NCBI GenBank assembly: GCA_900551655.1
Contig: URWM01000058.1
Span: 1-8,150 of the forward strand
Length of the DNA: 8,150 nucleotides
Direction: 5' to 3'
DNA from: an uncultured Collinsella sp.
GTDB taxonomy: Bacteria > Actinomycetota > Coriobacteriia > Coriobacteriales > Coriobacteriaceae
Part shown: piece by piece, positions 1-5,471 of the stretch
Numbering within the stretch: the stretch's first letter is position 1
Layout of the letters: every line of letters begins with the position of its first letter
Program-made: the position numbers and the translations under genes
The notes under the pieces: model-generated
What the model saw: only the letters and a program-made list of their open reading frames with translations
The model's database searches: none
Told to the model about the DNA's origin: nothing

Positions 1-1
1 G

Positions 2-316
2 ACCCGTAAACTCTCGACGGGAATGAAGCAGCAGGTAAAGCTTGCCATGGCGATAGCGACCGGTTGCCCGTACCTCATCCTCGATGAGCCGCTGAACGGC
101 CTCGATCCGGGAAAACGGAAAACCTCCTGCGACGCGATGCGCAGCGAGGTGGCGCGGGGACGCAGCGTGCTCATTTCAAGCCATCTGCTCGACGACCTGG
201 CAGACCTCACCGACTCGTTCTACTTCATCGAGTCCGGCACGCTCGTGGAAAAGACCGAGTCGTCCTCGCAGACGCTCAAGCAGGAATACCTCGATACATA
301 CGAGGGAGGTGAATGA
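2..316 (+). CDS. ABC transporter ATP-binding protein, C-terminal part (5' end outside window)
   Basis: This is the C-terminal part of a nucleotide-binding subunit that hydrolyses ATP on the cytoplasmic face to drive an ABC exporter. The frame is open from base 2, so the gene starts upstream. The first residues hold the ABC signature (LSTGMKQQ), followed by Walker B and D-loop (YLILDEPLNGLDP) and the H-loop histidine (LISSH). Walker A lies outside the window. The closing segment (FYFIESGTLVEK) is typical of the single-domain ATPases that pair with a separate permease. The stop lies just before the start codon of the next gene, whose ribosome-binding site sits inside this gene's last codons, so the two are probably translated together. 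The substrate cannot be read from this fragment. The family call is firm; a role in peptide export or self-protection for the nearby cassette is only a guess from position. Confidence 0.93.
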   Translation, partial: TRKLSTGMKQQVKLAMAIATGCPYLILDEPLNGLDPGKRKTSCDAMRSEVARGRSVLISSHLLDDLADLTDSFYFIESGTLVEKTESSSQTLKQEYLDTYEGGE

Positions 317-317
317 C

Positions 318-746
318 ATGATAGGCAAGAGCTATGCAAAGATAGCGATTGTTGGCTTTGTACTTTGTCTTGCAATGGTGCTATGTGCATCATTTGCGAG
401 GTATAGGTCCGAGCAGTCGTTCATCGATGGCGCTGAAAATGGGTTTGGCATAGACGGGATGTATGTCAACGATGGCGCGACCAAGCCGTCAATGGCGATT
501 CTTGCAGGCGAAGACATGGAATGGCAAATCTGTAATGACGATGGCTCTTGTATGAGTGGTCGTTTGGCCGCAACGAGCGATCCGAATTCGTTCGATCTTC
601 TCGACAATGATGGATCGGATTGCGGTTCAGTTCACCTGTCGTATGCATCACGAGATGGGACGGACGGCATTCTCTACGTCTCCCACGAGTCTGGCGATTT
701 CAAGATGCGCAGGACTAACCGAGCGCCGGCTTTTATCGAGGAGTGA
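318..746 (+). CDS. Membrane-anchored small extracytoplasmic protein coupled to ABC ATPase
   Basis: A 142-residue protein of unknown function. It has a short basic N-terminus (MIGKSYAK) and one hydrophobic segment (about residues 9-27), then a hydrophilic, probably beta-rich domain outside the membrane with three cysteines (Cys72, Cys78, Cys102). The hydrophobic segment contains cysteines but no proper lipobox, so a signal anchor is more likely than a lipoprotein. I chose ATG 318 because GGGAGGTG at 304-311 lies 6 bases upstream. A GTG at 309 would add three residues but overlaps that Shine-Dalgarno sequence. The start is one base after the ABC ATPase stop, which suggests the protein works with that transporter, for example as an accessory or substrate-contact protein. 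It is visibly AT-richer than the core genes on the right. I do not recognise the family. Confidence 0.75.
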   Translation: MIGKSYAKIAIVGFVLCLAMVLCASFARYRSEQSFIDGAENGFGIDGMYVNDGATKPSMAILAGEDMEWQICNDDGSCMSGRLAATSDPNSFDLLDNDGSDCGSVHLSYASRDGTDGILYVSHESGDFKMRRTNRAPAFIEE

Positions 747-751
747 GAATT

Positions 752-780
752 CCCGGCGGTCTGCCGATCAGGCCGCCGGG
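752..780. repeat. Stem-loop after the membrane-anchored protein gene
   Basis: A perfect 8-bp GC-only stem (CCCGGCGG at 752-759 with CCGCCGGG at 773-780) with a 13-base loop, starting 6 bases after the stop codon. The position fits transcription termination or mRNA 3'-end protection. No T-run follows, so it is not a standard intrinsic terminator. Confidence 0.6.
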
Positions 781-789
781 GTATTGAAC

Positions 790-825
790 CCCGCATTCAT
801 CCGTACGCATACGGATGAATGCGGG
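790..825. repeat. Perfect 16-bp inverted repeat with 4-base loop
   Basis: Arms 790-805 (CCCGCATTCATCCGTA) and 810-825 are exact reverse complements around the loop CGCA. A related partial copy (TCCGGATGAA) follows at 831-840. There is no T-run on either side. It could be a very stable RNA hairpin, a recombination or transposon end, or a protein-binding site; the sequence alone does not decide. Confidence 0.8.
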
Positions 826-857
826 AAGTGTCCGGATGAAGTTGATAATCAAGGAAA

Positions 858-885
858 CAAAGCCGTTCTGCCTGGGACGGCTTTG
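858..885 (+). promoter_or_regulatory. Hairpin just upstream of the 888 start codon
   Basis: Nine-base arms 858-866 (CAAAGCCGT) and 877-885 (ACGGCTTTG) pair perfectly around a 10-base loop, ending two bases before ATG 888. AAGGA at 851-855 lies on the other side, so folding would bring a Shine-Dalgarno-like sequence within about 4 bases of the start. A palindrome TTGAT-A-ATCAA (842-852) overlaps its left flank. The stem is visible in the sequence; the translational role is inferred. Confidence 0.5.
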
Positions 886-887
886 GT

Positions 888-1184
888 ATGGACTTTAACT
901 ACAACATCGCAATCGACACTTATCAGCTCGCGCAACGCGCATGGCCAGATCTCGGACGCTGGTGCATGGAGGGCCTTCGAGATTTACTGGACATCCAAAA
1001 CGACGACGCACACCGCGTGCTCGCCGACTGCGAAGGCGAGATGGCCGTCTACAATGCGATCAGAAACGGCGTGAAGTCCGGAGAGCTTTCTGTGGAACCG
1101 CCGCGCCGTCGCGCGAGCCGACCGGGCGACCCGGGCAATCTGGTCCCGGCTCCCCCGGTCGTATTCCCACGATATCGCTCCTAG
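888..1184 (+). CDS. Hypothetical protein, 98 residues
   Basis: Not recognised. Residues 1-70 are rich in acidic and aromatic residues and look helical, with several tryptophans and two cysteines (AWPDLGRWCMEGLRDLL, then DCEGEM). The last 28 residues are rich in Pro and Arg. There is no signal peptide or membrane segment, so it should be cytoplasmic. Third codon positions are mostly G/C, like real genes of this genome, which favours this frame over the overlapping ones at 556-1074 and 941-1225. The start is uncertain: no normally spaced Shine-Dalgarno sequence precedes ATG 888, only the hairpin arrangement described for 858-885. The gene converges on the minus-strand membrane protein, with 12 bases between the stops. 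It may be a remnant or an accessory orphan. Confidence 0.45.
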   Translation: MDFNYNIAIDTYQLAQRAWPDLGRWCMEGLRDLLDIQNDDAHRVLADCEGEMAVYNAIRNGVKSGELSVEPPRRRASRPGDPGNLVPAPPVVFPRYRS

Positions 1185-1196
1185 ATCACCGATGCG

Positions 1197-1436
1197 TCAG
1201 ACAAAGAATGAGGCAATGGCTATGACCACGCCTGCGGCAGATGCAGCGACTGCGCCTTTTCTCCTCTCCTTTAGTCCGACGAATAGGGTCGCCGTAAAGT
1301 AAATGGCGGAAATGCAGGATATGGCAAGCGAAACGAGTTCCTTGGGCGGTTTCAGCAAAAGGTCGCTAGCAAAGAGTAATGCAAGCAGGGCAAAGCCGAT
1401 TGTGGTCAAGTATCTCGATTGATTTTGCGACAGCAT
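1197..1436 (-). CDS. Small three-helix membrane protein (candidate immunity protein)
   Basis: A 79-residue, almost wholly hydrophobic protein with three predicted membrane helices (about residues 9-28, 34-55 and 61-79) and a basic loop between helices 2 and 3 (KERRKG). A good Shine-Dalgarno sequence, AAAGGAAG (1442-1449 on the plus strand), lies 5 bases before ATG 1436 and overlaps the stop codon of the upstream secreted-peptide gene, so the two are probably co-translated. Small membrane proteins right behind a bacteriocin-like precursor are often immunity proteins; that role here is inferred from position and topology only. No family is recognised. It is the last gene of the minus-strand cassette, and no clear terminator follows. 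Confidence 0.75.
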   Translation of the reverse strand: MLSQNQSRYLTTIGFALLALLFASDLLLKPPKELVSLAISCISAIYFTATLFVGLKERRKGAVAASAAGVVIAIASFFV

Positions 1437-1448
1437 GGCAACTTCCTT

Positions 1449-1854
1449 TCAGAACATGCAAGTGAAAAGTCGGTACGATGTCATTGCGGTTGCAAAAAAG
1501 CCGCCGCTAGGACCGGTTGTCACGAGACCGGCGATAACTTCAGCGGTGCCAGCAAGGTAGGGATCGCGCAGGCAAGCCTCCTCCTTCGCGTTCAGCTTGA
1601 CCTTGTGAGGGACGGGGCGGTTATTTGCAGATCCGTGAGAATCACACCACGCCTTGGAATATGAATCCGTGCAGCGCCCGCGCTCAAAAAAGGGATATAT
1701 CGTAATTATCGTCGTAGTTGACTCCGACGTAGATATCGCTGCTCTCGGCGGGAGATCCCTCGTCGGCATGGGCTGCCGCAACGGGCACAAATGGTGTCAT
1801 GACAAGGGAGAGGCAAAGAGTTGCTGAGACGATGGAGGGTAGGCATTTCTTCAT
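1449..1854 (-). pseudogene. Sec-secreted cysteine-containing peptide precursor, frame broken at a T6 run
   Basis: From ATG 1854, with a strong Shine-Dalgarno sequence (AAGGAG, 6 bases upstream), the frame encodes a textbook signal peptide (MKKCLPSIVSATLCLSLVMT, then PFVPVAAAHA) with likely cleavage AHA|DE. It stops at TGA 1684-1686 after 56 residues. The stop follows directly on six Ts (A-run 1686-1691 on the plus strand). Dropping one T continues the frame for 78 residues to TGA 1449-1451, giving a 134-residue precursor and about 104 mature residues. This second part has no start codon with a ribosome-binding site of its own. It carries four cysteines (GRC, AWC, EEAC, FTC) and a C-terminal stretch rich in Gly, Ala and hydrophobic residues (AGTAEVIAGLVTTGPSGGFF), as in membrane-active peptides. 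A bacteriocin-like role is inferred from this and from the neighbours: thioredoxin-like protein upstream, three-helix protein downstream. No named family is recognised. The break may be real, recoded, phase-variable or a sequencing error. Confidence 0.65.
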
Positions 1855-1910
1855 GGCGGACTCCTTAATCTGGCCTTTGATAGTTACTCGATGTCGCCTC
1901 CTTCAGCTTT

Positions 1911-2423
1911 CTATCCGTTGTATTCGGCGTATTTCTTTAATAAGGCAAGAGGTTCTTCCTCTCCTTCGGATAAGCCGATGATGTTTCCTTGATCATCCAG
2001 TATGAATACGGACGGAATATGCTCAAGTTCATATTGGTCATACACGGTCTTATCTTAATCTATGTATATGGGAAAGTCTCCTTCATGGATCGAGGCTTCT
2101 TCAATTGTGCTGTCCTCGGAAACAGTGAAAAGGTTCTTCCTTAAGGCTGCGAAATTATCAAGTTGTTGCATTTCTTCTATGAGAGATTCGCAGTGCTGAC
2201 ACCACGATGCCCAGAACATCAAGATGTTTTCCTCATTAGGTTTTAGCTTGTTAAAATAATTGACGTTTCGGCCGAGGCTGAAATCTTGGCCCATTTTAAT
2301 GGACAAAGATGAGGGATAAGCATCGTGTTGCGGTTTGATATTGACGGCGATTAAGGCAGCGAAACACGTCAGAGTCGCCAGAGTCAGTAAGGCGATAACG
2401 CATTTTCTCGGTTTCCAGCTCAT
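1911..2423 (-). pseudogene. Membrane-anchored thioredoxin-like oxidoreductase, interrupted by an in-frame TAA
   Basis: A TlpA/PedC-like thiol-disulfide oxidoreductase. The N-terminal hydrophobic anchor (about residues 9-27, after MSWKPRK) places the thioredoxin domain outside the membrane. The active site is FWASWCQHC (Cys75, Cys78). TAA at 2055-2057 replaces residue 123. The same frame then runs on for 47 residues with the expected second half of the fold: the cis-proline segment (EHIPSVFILD), the DDQGNIIG turn and the last helix (EEPLALLKKYAEYNG), stopping at 1911. One base change from a sense codon (for example AAA, GAA or CAA) explains the break. I chose ATG 2423 because GAGAGGG lies 7 bases upstream; ATG 2453 has no such site. 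It sits 56 bases before the secreted peptide gene, so it probably matured that peptide's disulfides, as PedC-type accessory proteins do. As written, the product would lack the cis-Pro half and be inactive. Confidence 0.85.
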
Positions 2424-2619
2424 GACAGATCCCTCTCTCATGGTGAAACGCATACGTTTTGGGACCGGATACCGCTCAAATCCATTCTGGACGATGACTC
2501 GACTTACCGCCTTGTCCTTTCAGCGTGATTGCCGCTGCGGCAAGATCTGCGCAGCCTTTTGGAATAGTCCTACGCTCAAGCCGTTTCTATTCACCCTTAG
2601 CGAAGGGAGCCGCATATGC

Positions 2620-3582
2620 ATGCAGCGGCAGTTTCGCCTCGGGGGGGTCGCTCGTAGGGCGGCTAATCTCCGGGGCCAGTCAATCATCGAGTACGTCCTG
2701 ATCATCGCAATCATCGGATTGGTGATCGTGTTCGCGGGACCCGGCGTGGCCGGAGCCATCCGAAACCAGTTCAACCTGGTCGGCAACACGCTCAATAGTG
2801 GGACCAACGGTGGTATCGAAGGCGGCGGCGCGTCCGGCGGAGGCTCCACAGGCGCCGATTCCGCGACCGTCCAGGCGGCTATCGCCAAGGACGCGAAGGA
2901 CTGGACCCTCGCCGAGCAGAAGGCCGCAGCAGAGGATATCGCCGCGAAGGGTGAGGCCTCGCCCGCCTACGCCAAGGCGAAGGCCGCCATGGATGCGGGA
3001 ACCACGTGGACAATCAACTTAAATGACAAGCATTCATCGACTTACCGAATTGTCGGCATCAACCATGATGACTTGGCCGACGGTACCGGCAAGGCCGGAC
3101 TGACGTTTGAGATGCGTGCCATGTACGGTTCAGCTTGTGTAACGCTCGATCATTTTGGAGCTAATAGCTGGGAGAAATCCGAGATACGTCAGCGGCTGAA
3201 CTCAGGTGATCTTTGGGCTCGCATGCCTAGTGAATTCCAAGACGCGATTAAGCGTGTAAAGAAATATACCGACAATAATGGTGAGGAAGTTTCTGGCAAA
3301 GAGACGGCCACGGTCGATAAGCTATTTCTTGTCAGCGCAACGGAAGTTTACGGAGATCTGAAGGCTGATGGAGTTCAGTATGAATACTATCGCGAGAAGG
3401 GTGTCACTAGCCAAAACTACTCTAATGCCAGAATAGGCCTCAGCTATTATTACACTCGATCAATAGCACCAGCTTCCGGCAATCATACAGACCGGTTCTA
3501 CGTAGTTGATAGTTCGGGTGAGTGCTATTCATTGGACGCGGCGGCCAATGCTGCTCACGTTCATCCGCTATTTTGTTTCTAG
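2620..3582 (+). CDS. Type IVb (Flp-like) pilin fused to a DUF6273-like C-terminal domain
   Basis: A 320-residue protein. Residues 1-19 are a basic leader ending in Gly19. After it comes QSIIEYVLIIAIIGLVIVFA, the prepilin-peptidase site and hydrophobic helix of Flp-type pilins, with the conserved Glu at +5 and Tyr at +6. A Gly/Ser linker (about 59-81) and an Ala/Lys-rich helical stretch (82-126) follow. Residues 127-320 resemble DUF6273 domains: TWTINL near the start, the SWEKSEIRQRLN helix, FLVSATEVYG, the SYYYTRS motif, VVDSSGECY and a C-terminal HVHPLFCF. The protein is expected to be processed and displayed at the cell surface, perhaps as an adhesin-like pilin subunit; the binding target is unknown. 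ATG 2620 follows AAGGGAG (2603-2609) and gives a leader of normal length; the frame stays open upstream to 2335 but that part overlaps the minus-strand gene. Codon use shifts from strongly G/C-ending to mixed at about 3005, as if two modules had been joined. No Tad assembly genes are in the window. Confidence 0.85.
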   Translation: MQRQFRLGGVARRAANLRGQSIIEYVLIIAIIGLVIVFAGPGVAGAIRNQFNLVGNTLNSGTNGGIEGGGASGGGSTGADSATVQAAIAKDAKDWTLAEQKAAAEDIAAKGEASPAYAKAKAAMDAGTTWTINLNDKHSSTYRIVGINHDDLADGTGKAGLTFEMRAMYGSACVTLDHFGANSWEKSEIRQRLNSGDLWARMPSEFQDAIKRVKKYTDNNGEEVSGKETATVDKLFLVSATEVYGDLKADGVQYEYYREKGVTSQNYSNARIGLSYYYTRSIAPASGNHTDRFYVVDSSGECYSLDAAANAAHVHPLFCF

Positions 3583-3600
3583 CCCCATCTGCATCTGAAG

Positions 3601-3631
3601 AAAAGCCCGCGCTGTCCTTGCGCGGGCTTTT
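3601..3631 (+). terminator. Intrinsic terminator of the pilin-fusion gene
   Basis: A perfect 8-bp GC stem (GCCCGCGC 3605-3612 with GCGCGGGC 3620-3627) and 7-base loop, followed by TTTT. The four As before the stem pair with the Ts, making a 12-bp helix. It starts 18 bases after the stop codon. Confidence 0.93.
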
Positions 3632-3779
3632 CATTTGGCGATTACTCGAACGAATTGAGGCTCATGGCACAGGTAATCGTGTGGAGGAAAAATGGGGTCA
3701 TACAGCGGCTCTCAGAGCCCTGCCGCACTCTCCCGCCATTACCTCTGCAGCGTCCTCGTGTAGAACCCATCCTACTTGT

Positions 3780-3913
3780 CTTGTTCGTTGCAACAGTCCA
3801 CTTGTCCACCGATCAAGTGAACTACTGGAATAAATACAGCGACACGCTTGTTCGTTACAGTCGCTATATCTGTGTAAATCGCCGCGATAAATACAGCCTG
3901 TACTCGGCTGTAT
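3780..3913. repeat. Interleaved degenerate direct repeats and hairpins
   Basis: CTTGTTCGTT-GCA-ACAGTC (3780-3798) recurs as CTTGTTCGTTACAGTC (3847-3862), differing only by the three-base insertion. ATAAATACAGC (3830-3840) recurs at 3887-3897. Each copy of the second repeat forms a small hairpin with downstream sequence: AGCGAC/GTCGCT (3838-3843 with 3860-3865) and ATACAGC/GCTGTAT (3891-3897 with 3907-3913). The two copies of each motif are 57-67 bases apart. Function unknown. Confidence 0.55.
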
Positions 3914-3921
3914 ACCAGCTA

Positions 3922-4015
3922 CGCGTATGTAGATTCGTATCGCGTTAATAAATCGGCTCAATCGTGTGCAAAACGCGCAAGTAGCCGCAAAAGGCGATTA
4001 TCGCGTAGGTAGATT
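3922..4015. repeat. Three degenerate copies of CGCGYADGTAG
   Basis: CGCGTATGTAGATT (3922-3935), CGCGCAAGTAG (3974-3984) and CGCGTAGGTAGATT (4002-4015); the outer copies share 13 of 14 bases. Spacing is uneven (52 and 28 bases), so this is not a CRISPR-type array. They could be binding sites or decayed tandem repeats. Confidence 0.45.
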
Positions 4016-4027
4016 TTTGGCACACTG

Positions 4028-4057
4028 TTGCTTAATCAAAATTAAGCAATTGCTTAA
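4028..4057. promoter_or_regulatory. Two overlapping AT-rich dyads (operator-like)
   Basis: TTGCTTAAT (4028-4036) pairs with ATTAAGCAA (4041-4049) across CAAA, and the latter begins a second perfect 16-bp palindrome TTAAGCAATTGCTTAA (4042-4057). Three TTGCTTAA half-sites in alternating orientation look like a site for a dimeric regulator, MarR-like by appearance only. No gene lies close enough to be an obvious target; the site directly abuts the tRNA terminator. Confidence 0.5.
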
Positions 4058-4060
4058 AAC

Positions 4061-4090
4061 AAAAAAGGTCAGGCACTAGGTGCCTGACCT
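4061..4090 (-). terminator. Intrinsic terminator of the tRNA-Pro transcript
   Basis: On the minus strand an exact 11-bp stem (arms 4080-4090 and 4066-4076) with the 3-base loop CTA is followed by a run of Ts (4066-4061). It lies 9 bases after the tRNA 3' end and probably also ends any read-through from the coaBC operon. Confidence 0.93.
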
Positions 4091-4099
4091 GCAAACTTC

Positions 4100-4176
<77 letters not shown>

Positions 4177-4218
4177 AAGCTTTTGTTTGTTGCTCTGCTC
4201 TCGCTCGCAACAGGGAGT

Positions 4219-4248
4219 ATATTAACCCGAAACTTTGTCCTTGTGCAA
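4219..4248 (-). promoter_or_regulatory. Sigma-70-type promoter of the tRNA-Pro gene
   Basis: Read on the minus strand: -35 TTGCAC (4248-4243), an 18-base spacer, then -10 TAATAT (4224-4219). It lies just after the coaBC stop codon and about 43 bases before the tRNA 5' end, leaving room for a short 5' leader removed by RNase P. The tRNA may also receive transcripts from coaBC, since no terminator separates them. Confidence 0.7.
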
Positions 4249-4256
4249 GAACTTTT

Positions 4257-5468
4257 TTACAAATTTTGAAGCAAGTCCAAAATTGTATCTGCGAGCTGGG
4301 GTTTTGTGAGTACGGGAAGTTCTTGCGTACCCGTTGTGCTCACAATCCAGGCCTTGTTGGTATCGGTTCCAAAGCCCGAATCGGCGCGCGATACATCGTT
4401 GGCGATAATGGCATCGCAGCCCTTGCGGGTCAATTTACGCTCTGCGTACTCGACGACGTTATCGGTCTCGGCCGCAAAGCCGATCACGCGGCGATCGCCT
4501 TTTTGGCGTGAGAGCTCGGCCAAAATGTCGACGGTCTCGACAAGCTCGATCCGATCGAGGCGCTCGTTGGCCTTTTTGAGTTTATGGTCCGCCGGGGCCG
4601 CCGGCGTGTAGTCGGCGACGGCGGCCGCGCAAATGGCCGCGTCGGCCGTCTGGAAGGCGCTTAGCGCCGCCCGGAGCATCTCTACGGCGGTCTGCACGCG
4701 TACACACTCCACACCGCGCGGAACGTCGAGCGATGTCGGCCCCAGCACGAGTGTGACGGCGGCTCCGCGGCGTACGGCCTCCCCCGCCAGAGCGATGCCC
4801 ATTTTGCCCGATGAACGGTTGCCGATAAAACGCACCGGGTCGATCGGCTCGTGAGTGGGACCGGCGGTGATGATGATGCGCTTGCCCGCCAGGTCTTGAG
4901 GCACGGGATTGAGCACCTTGCAGACGGCCTCGACGATGTCCTCGGGCTCGCTCATGCGCCCTGTGTCCACGTCGCCGCAGGCAAGGTAGCCGCTACCGGG
5001 GCCGACCACGTGCACACCGCGGTCGCGCAGCGTGGCCATATTGGCCTGCGTGGCCGGCGCCTTCCACATACCGTTGTTCATGGCCGGCGCGATCACGATG
5101 GGTCGCGGCGTGGCGAGCAGTGTGGTGGAAATGAGGTCATCGGCGATGCCGTTGGCCATCTTGGCGATGATATTGGCCGTCGCGGGCGCCACGACCACCA
5201 GGTCGGGCTCCTGCGCGAGCGAAATGTGATGAATGGGGTCGGACGGGGCGTCGAACAGGCCCACCGCGACCGGCTCATTGGTGAGTGCTCGGAAGGTGAG
5301 CGGCCCCACAAACTCCGTGGCATGCTCGCTCATGACGACCTTGACGCGGGCGCCGCGCTTTTGCAGCAGGCGCACGATATTGCACGACTTATAGGCGGCG
5401 ATCCCGCCGGTAATGCCCAGCAGGATCGTTTTTCCCTCAAGTTGCGTTGAATTGTTGGGTGCCGCCAT
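4257..5468 (-). CDS. coaBC: Bifunctional phosphopantothenoylcysteine decarboxylase / phosphopantothenate-cysteine ligase
   Basis: Catalyses two consecutive steps of coenzyme A synthesis in the cytoplasm: the CoaB domain ligates cysteine to 4'-phosphopantothenate using a nucleotide triphosphate, and the FMN-dependent CoaC domain decarboxylates the product to 4'-phosphopantetheine. At 403 residues it has the usual length. The CoaC half (about 1-187) shows GITGGIAAYK, the catalytic His81 in HHISLA, PAMN at 128-131, and the lid cysteine Cys164 in YLACGDVDTGRM. The CoaB half (about 193-403) shows ITAGPTHEPIDPVRFIGN, NRSSGKMG with Asn217, AAVADY, and Lys296 in the KLKK motif. All key residues are present, so it should be active. 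The start ATG 5468 follows the upstream stop by three bases, with AAGGAAG inside the end of that gene as its ribosome-binding site. It is the last protein gene of the operon. Confidence 0.98.
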   Translation of the reverse strand: MAAPNNSTQLEGKTILLGITGGIAAYKSCNIVRLLQKRGARVKVVMSEHATEFVGPLTFRALTNEPVAVGLFDAPSDPIHHISLAQEPDLVVVAPATANIIAKMANGIADDLISTTLLATPRPIVIAPAMNNGMWKAPATQANMATLRDRGVHVVGPGSGYLACGDVDTGRMSEPEDIVEAVCKVLNPVPQDLAGKRIIITAGPTHEPIDPVRFIGNRSSGKMGIALAGEAVRRGAAVTLVLGPTSLDVPRGVECVRVQTAVEMLRAALSAFQTADAAICAAAVADYTPAAPADHKLKKANERLDRIELVETVDILAELSRQKGDRRVIGFAAETDNVVEYAERKLTRKGCDAIIANDVSRADSGFGTDTNKAWIVSTTGTQELPVLTKPQLADTILDLLQNL

Positions 5469-5471
5469 CGT

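Larger units (their letters stand above)
3632..4027. other. Long non-coding stretch with degenerate repeats
   Basis: I see no convincing gene here. The longest frames (TTG 3655-3948 plus, 3698-3961 minus) lack a Shine-Dalgarno sequence and domain features, and their codon use is unlike the flanking genes. The stretch holds a short dyad (GGCTCT-C-AGAGCC, 3707-3719) and the repeat sets listed separately. It may be the eroded remains of an element inserted next to the tRNA gene. Confidence 0.5.

Noticed and set aside
309..317. GTG 309 as start of the membrane-anchored protein
   Set aside because: It lies within the Shine-Dalgarno sequence that serves ATG 318.
752..780. Standard intrinsic terminator
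   Set aside because: Strong GC stem but no T-tract afterwards; kept only as a stem-loop.
556..1074. 172-residue open frame on the plus strand
   Set aside because: Overlaps the coupled 318-746 gene out of frame, runs through the three hairpins, and shows no domain features.
2335..2619. N-terminal extension of the pilin-fusion gene
   Set aside because: The frame is open, but it overlaps the minus-strand thioredoxin-like gene, has no Shine-Dalgarno sequence, and would put about 110 residues before the prepilin cleavage site; ATG 2620 gives a normal leader.
3655..3948. 97-residue open frame on the plus strand
   Set aside because: TTG start without a ribosome-binding site; runs through degenerate repeats; no recognisable domain.
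3780..4015. Possible CRISPR array
   Set aside because: Repeats are short, degenerate, of several kinds and unevenly spaced, with no cas genes nearby.
3400..4080. Diversity-generating retroelement with the DUF6273-like domain as target
   Set aside because: The domain type is suggestive, but no reverse transcriptase and no template repeat resembling the 3' end of the gene is present in the window.
4851..5450. 199-residue open frame on the plus strand opposite coaBC
   Set aside because: Antisense shadow of a firmly identified gene in GC-rich DNA; composition is biased (His/Arg/Asp-rich), and there is no domain or ribosome-binding site.
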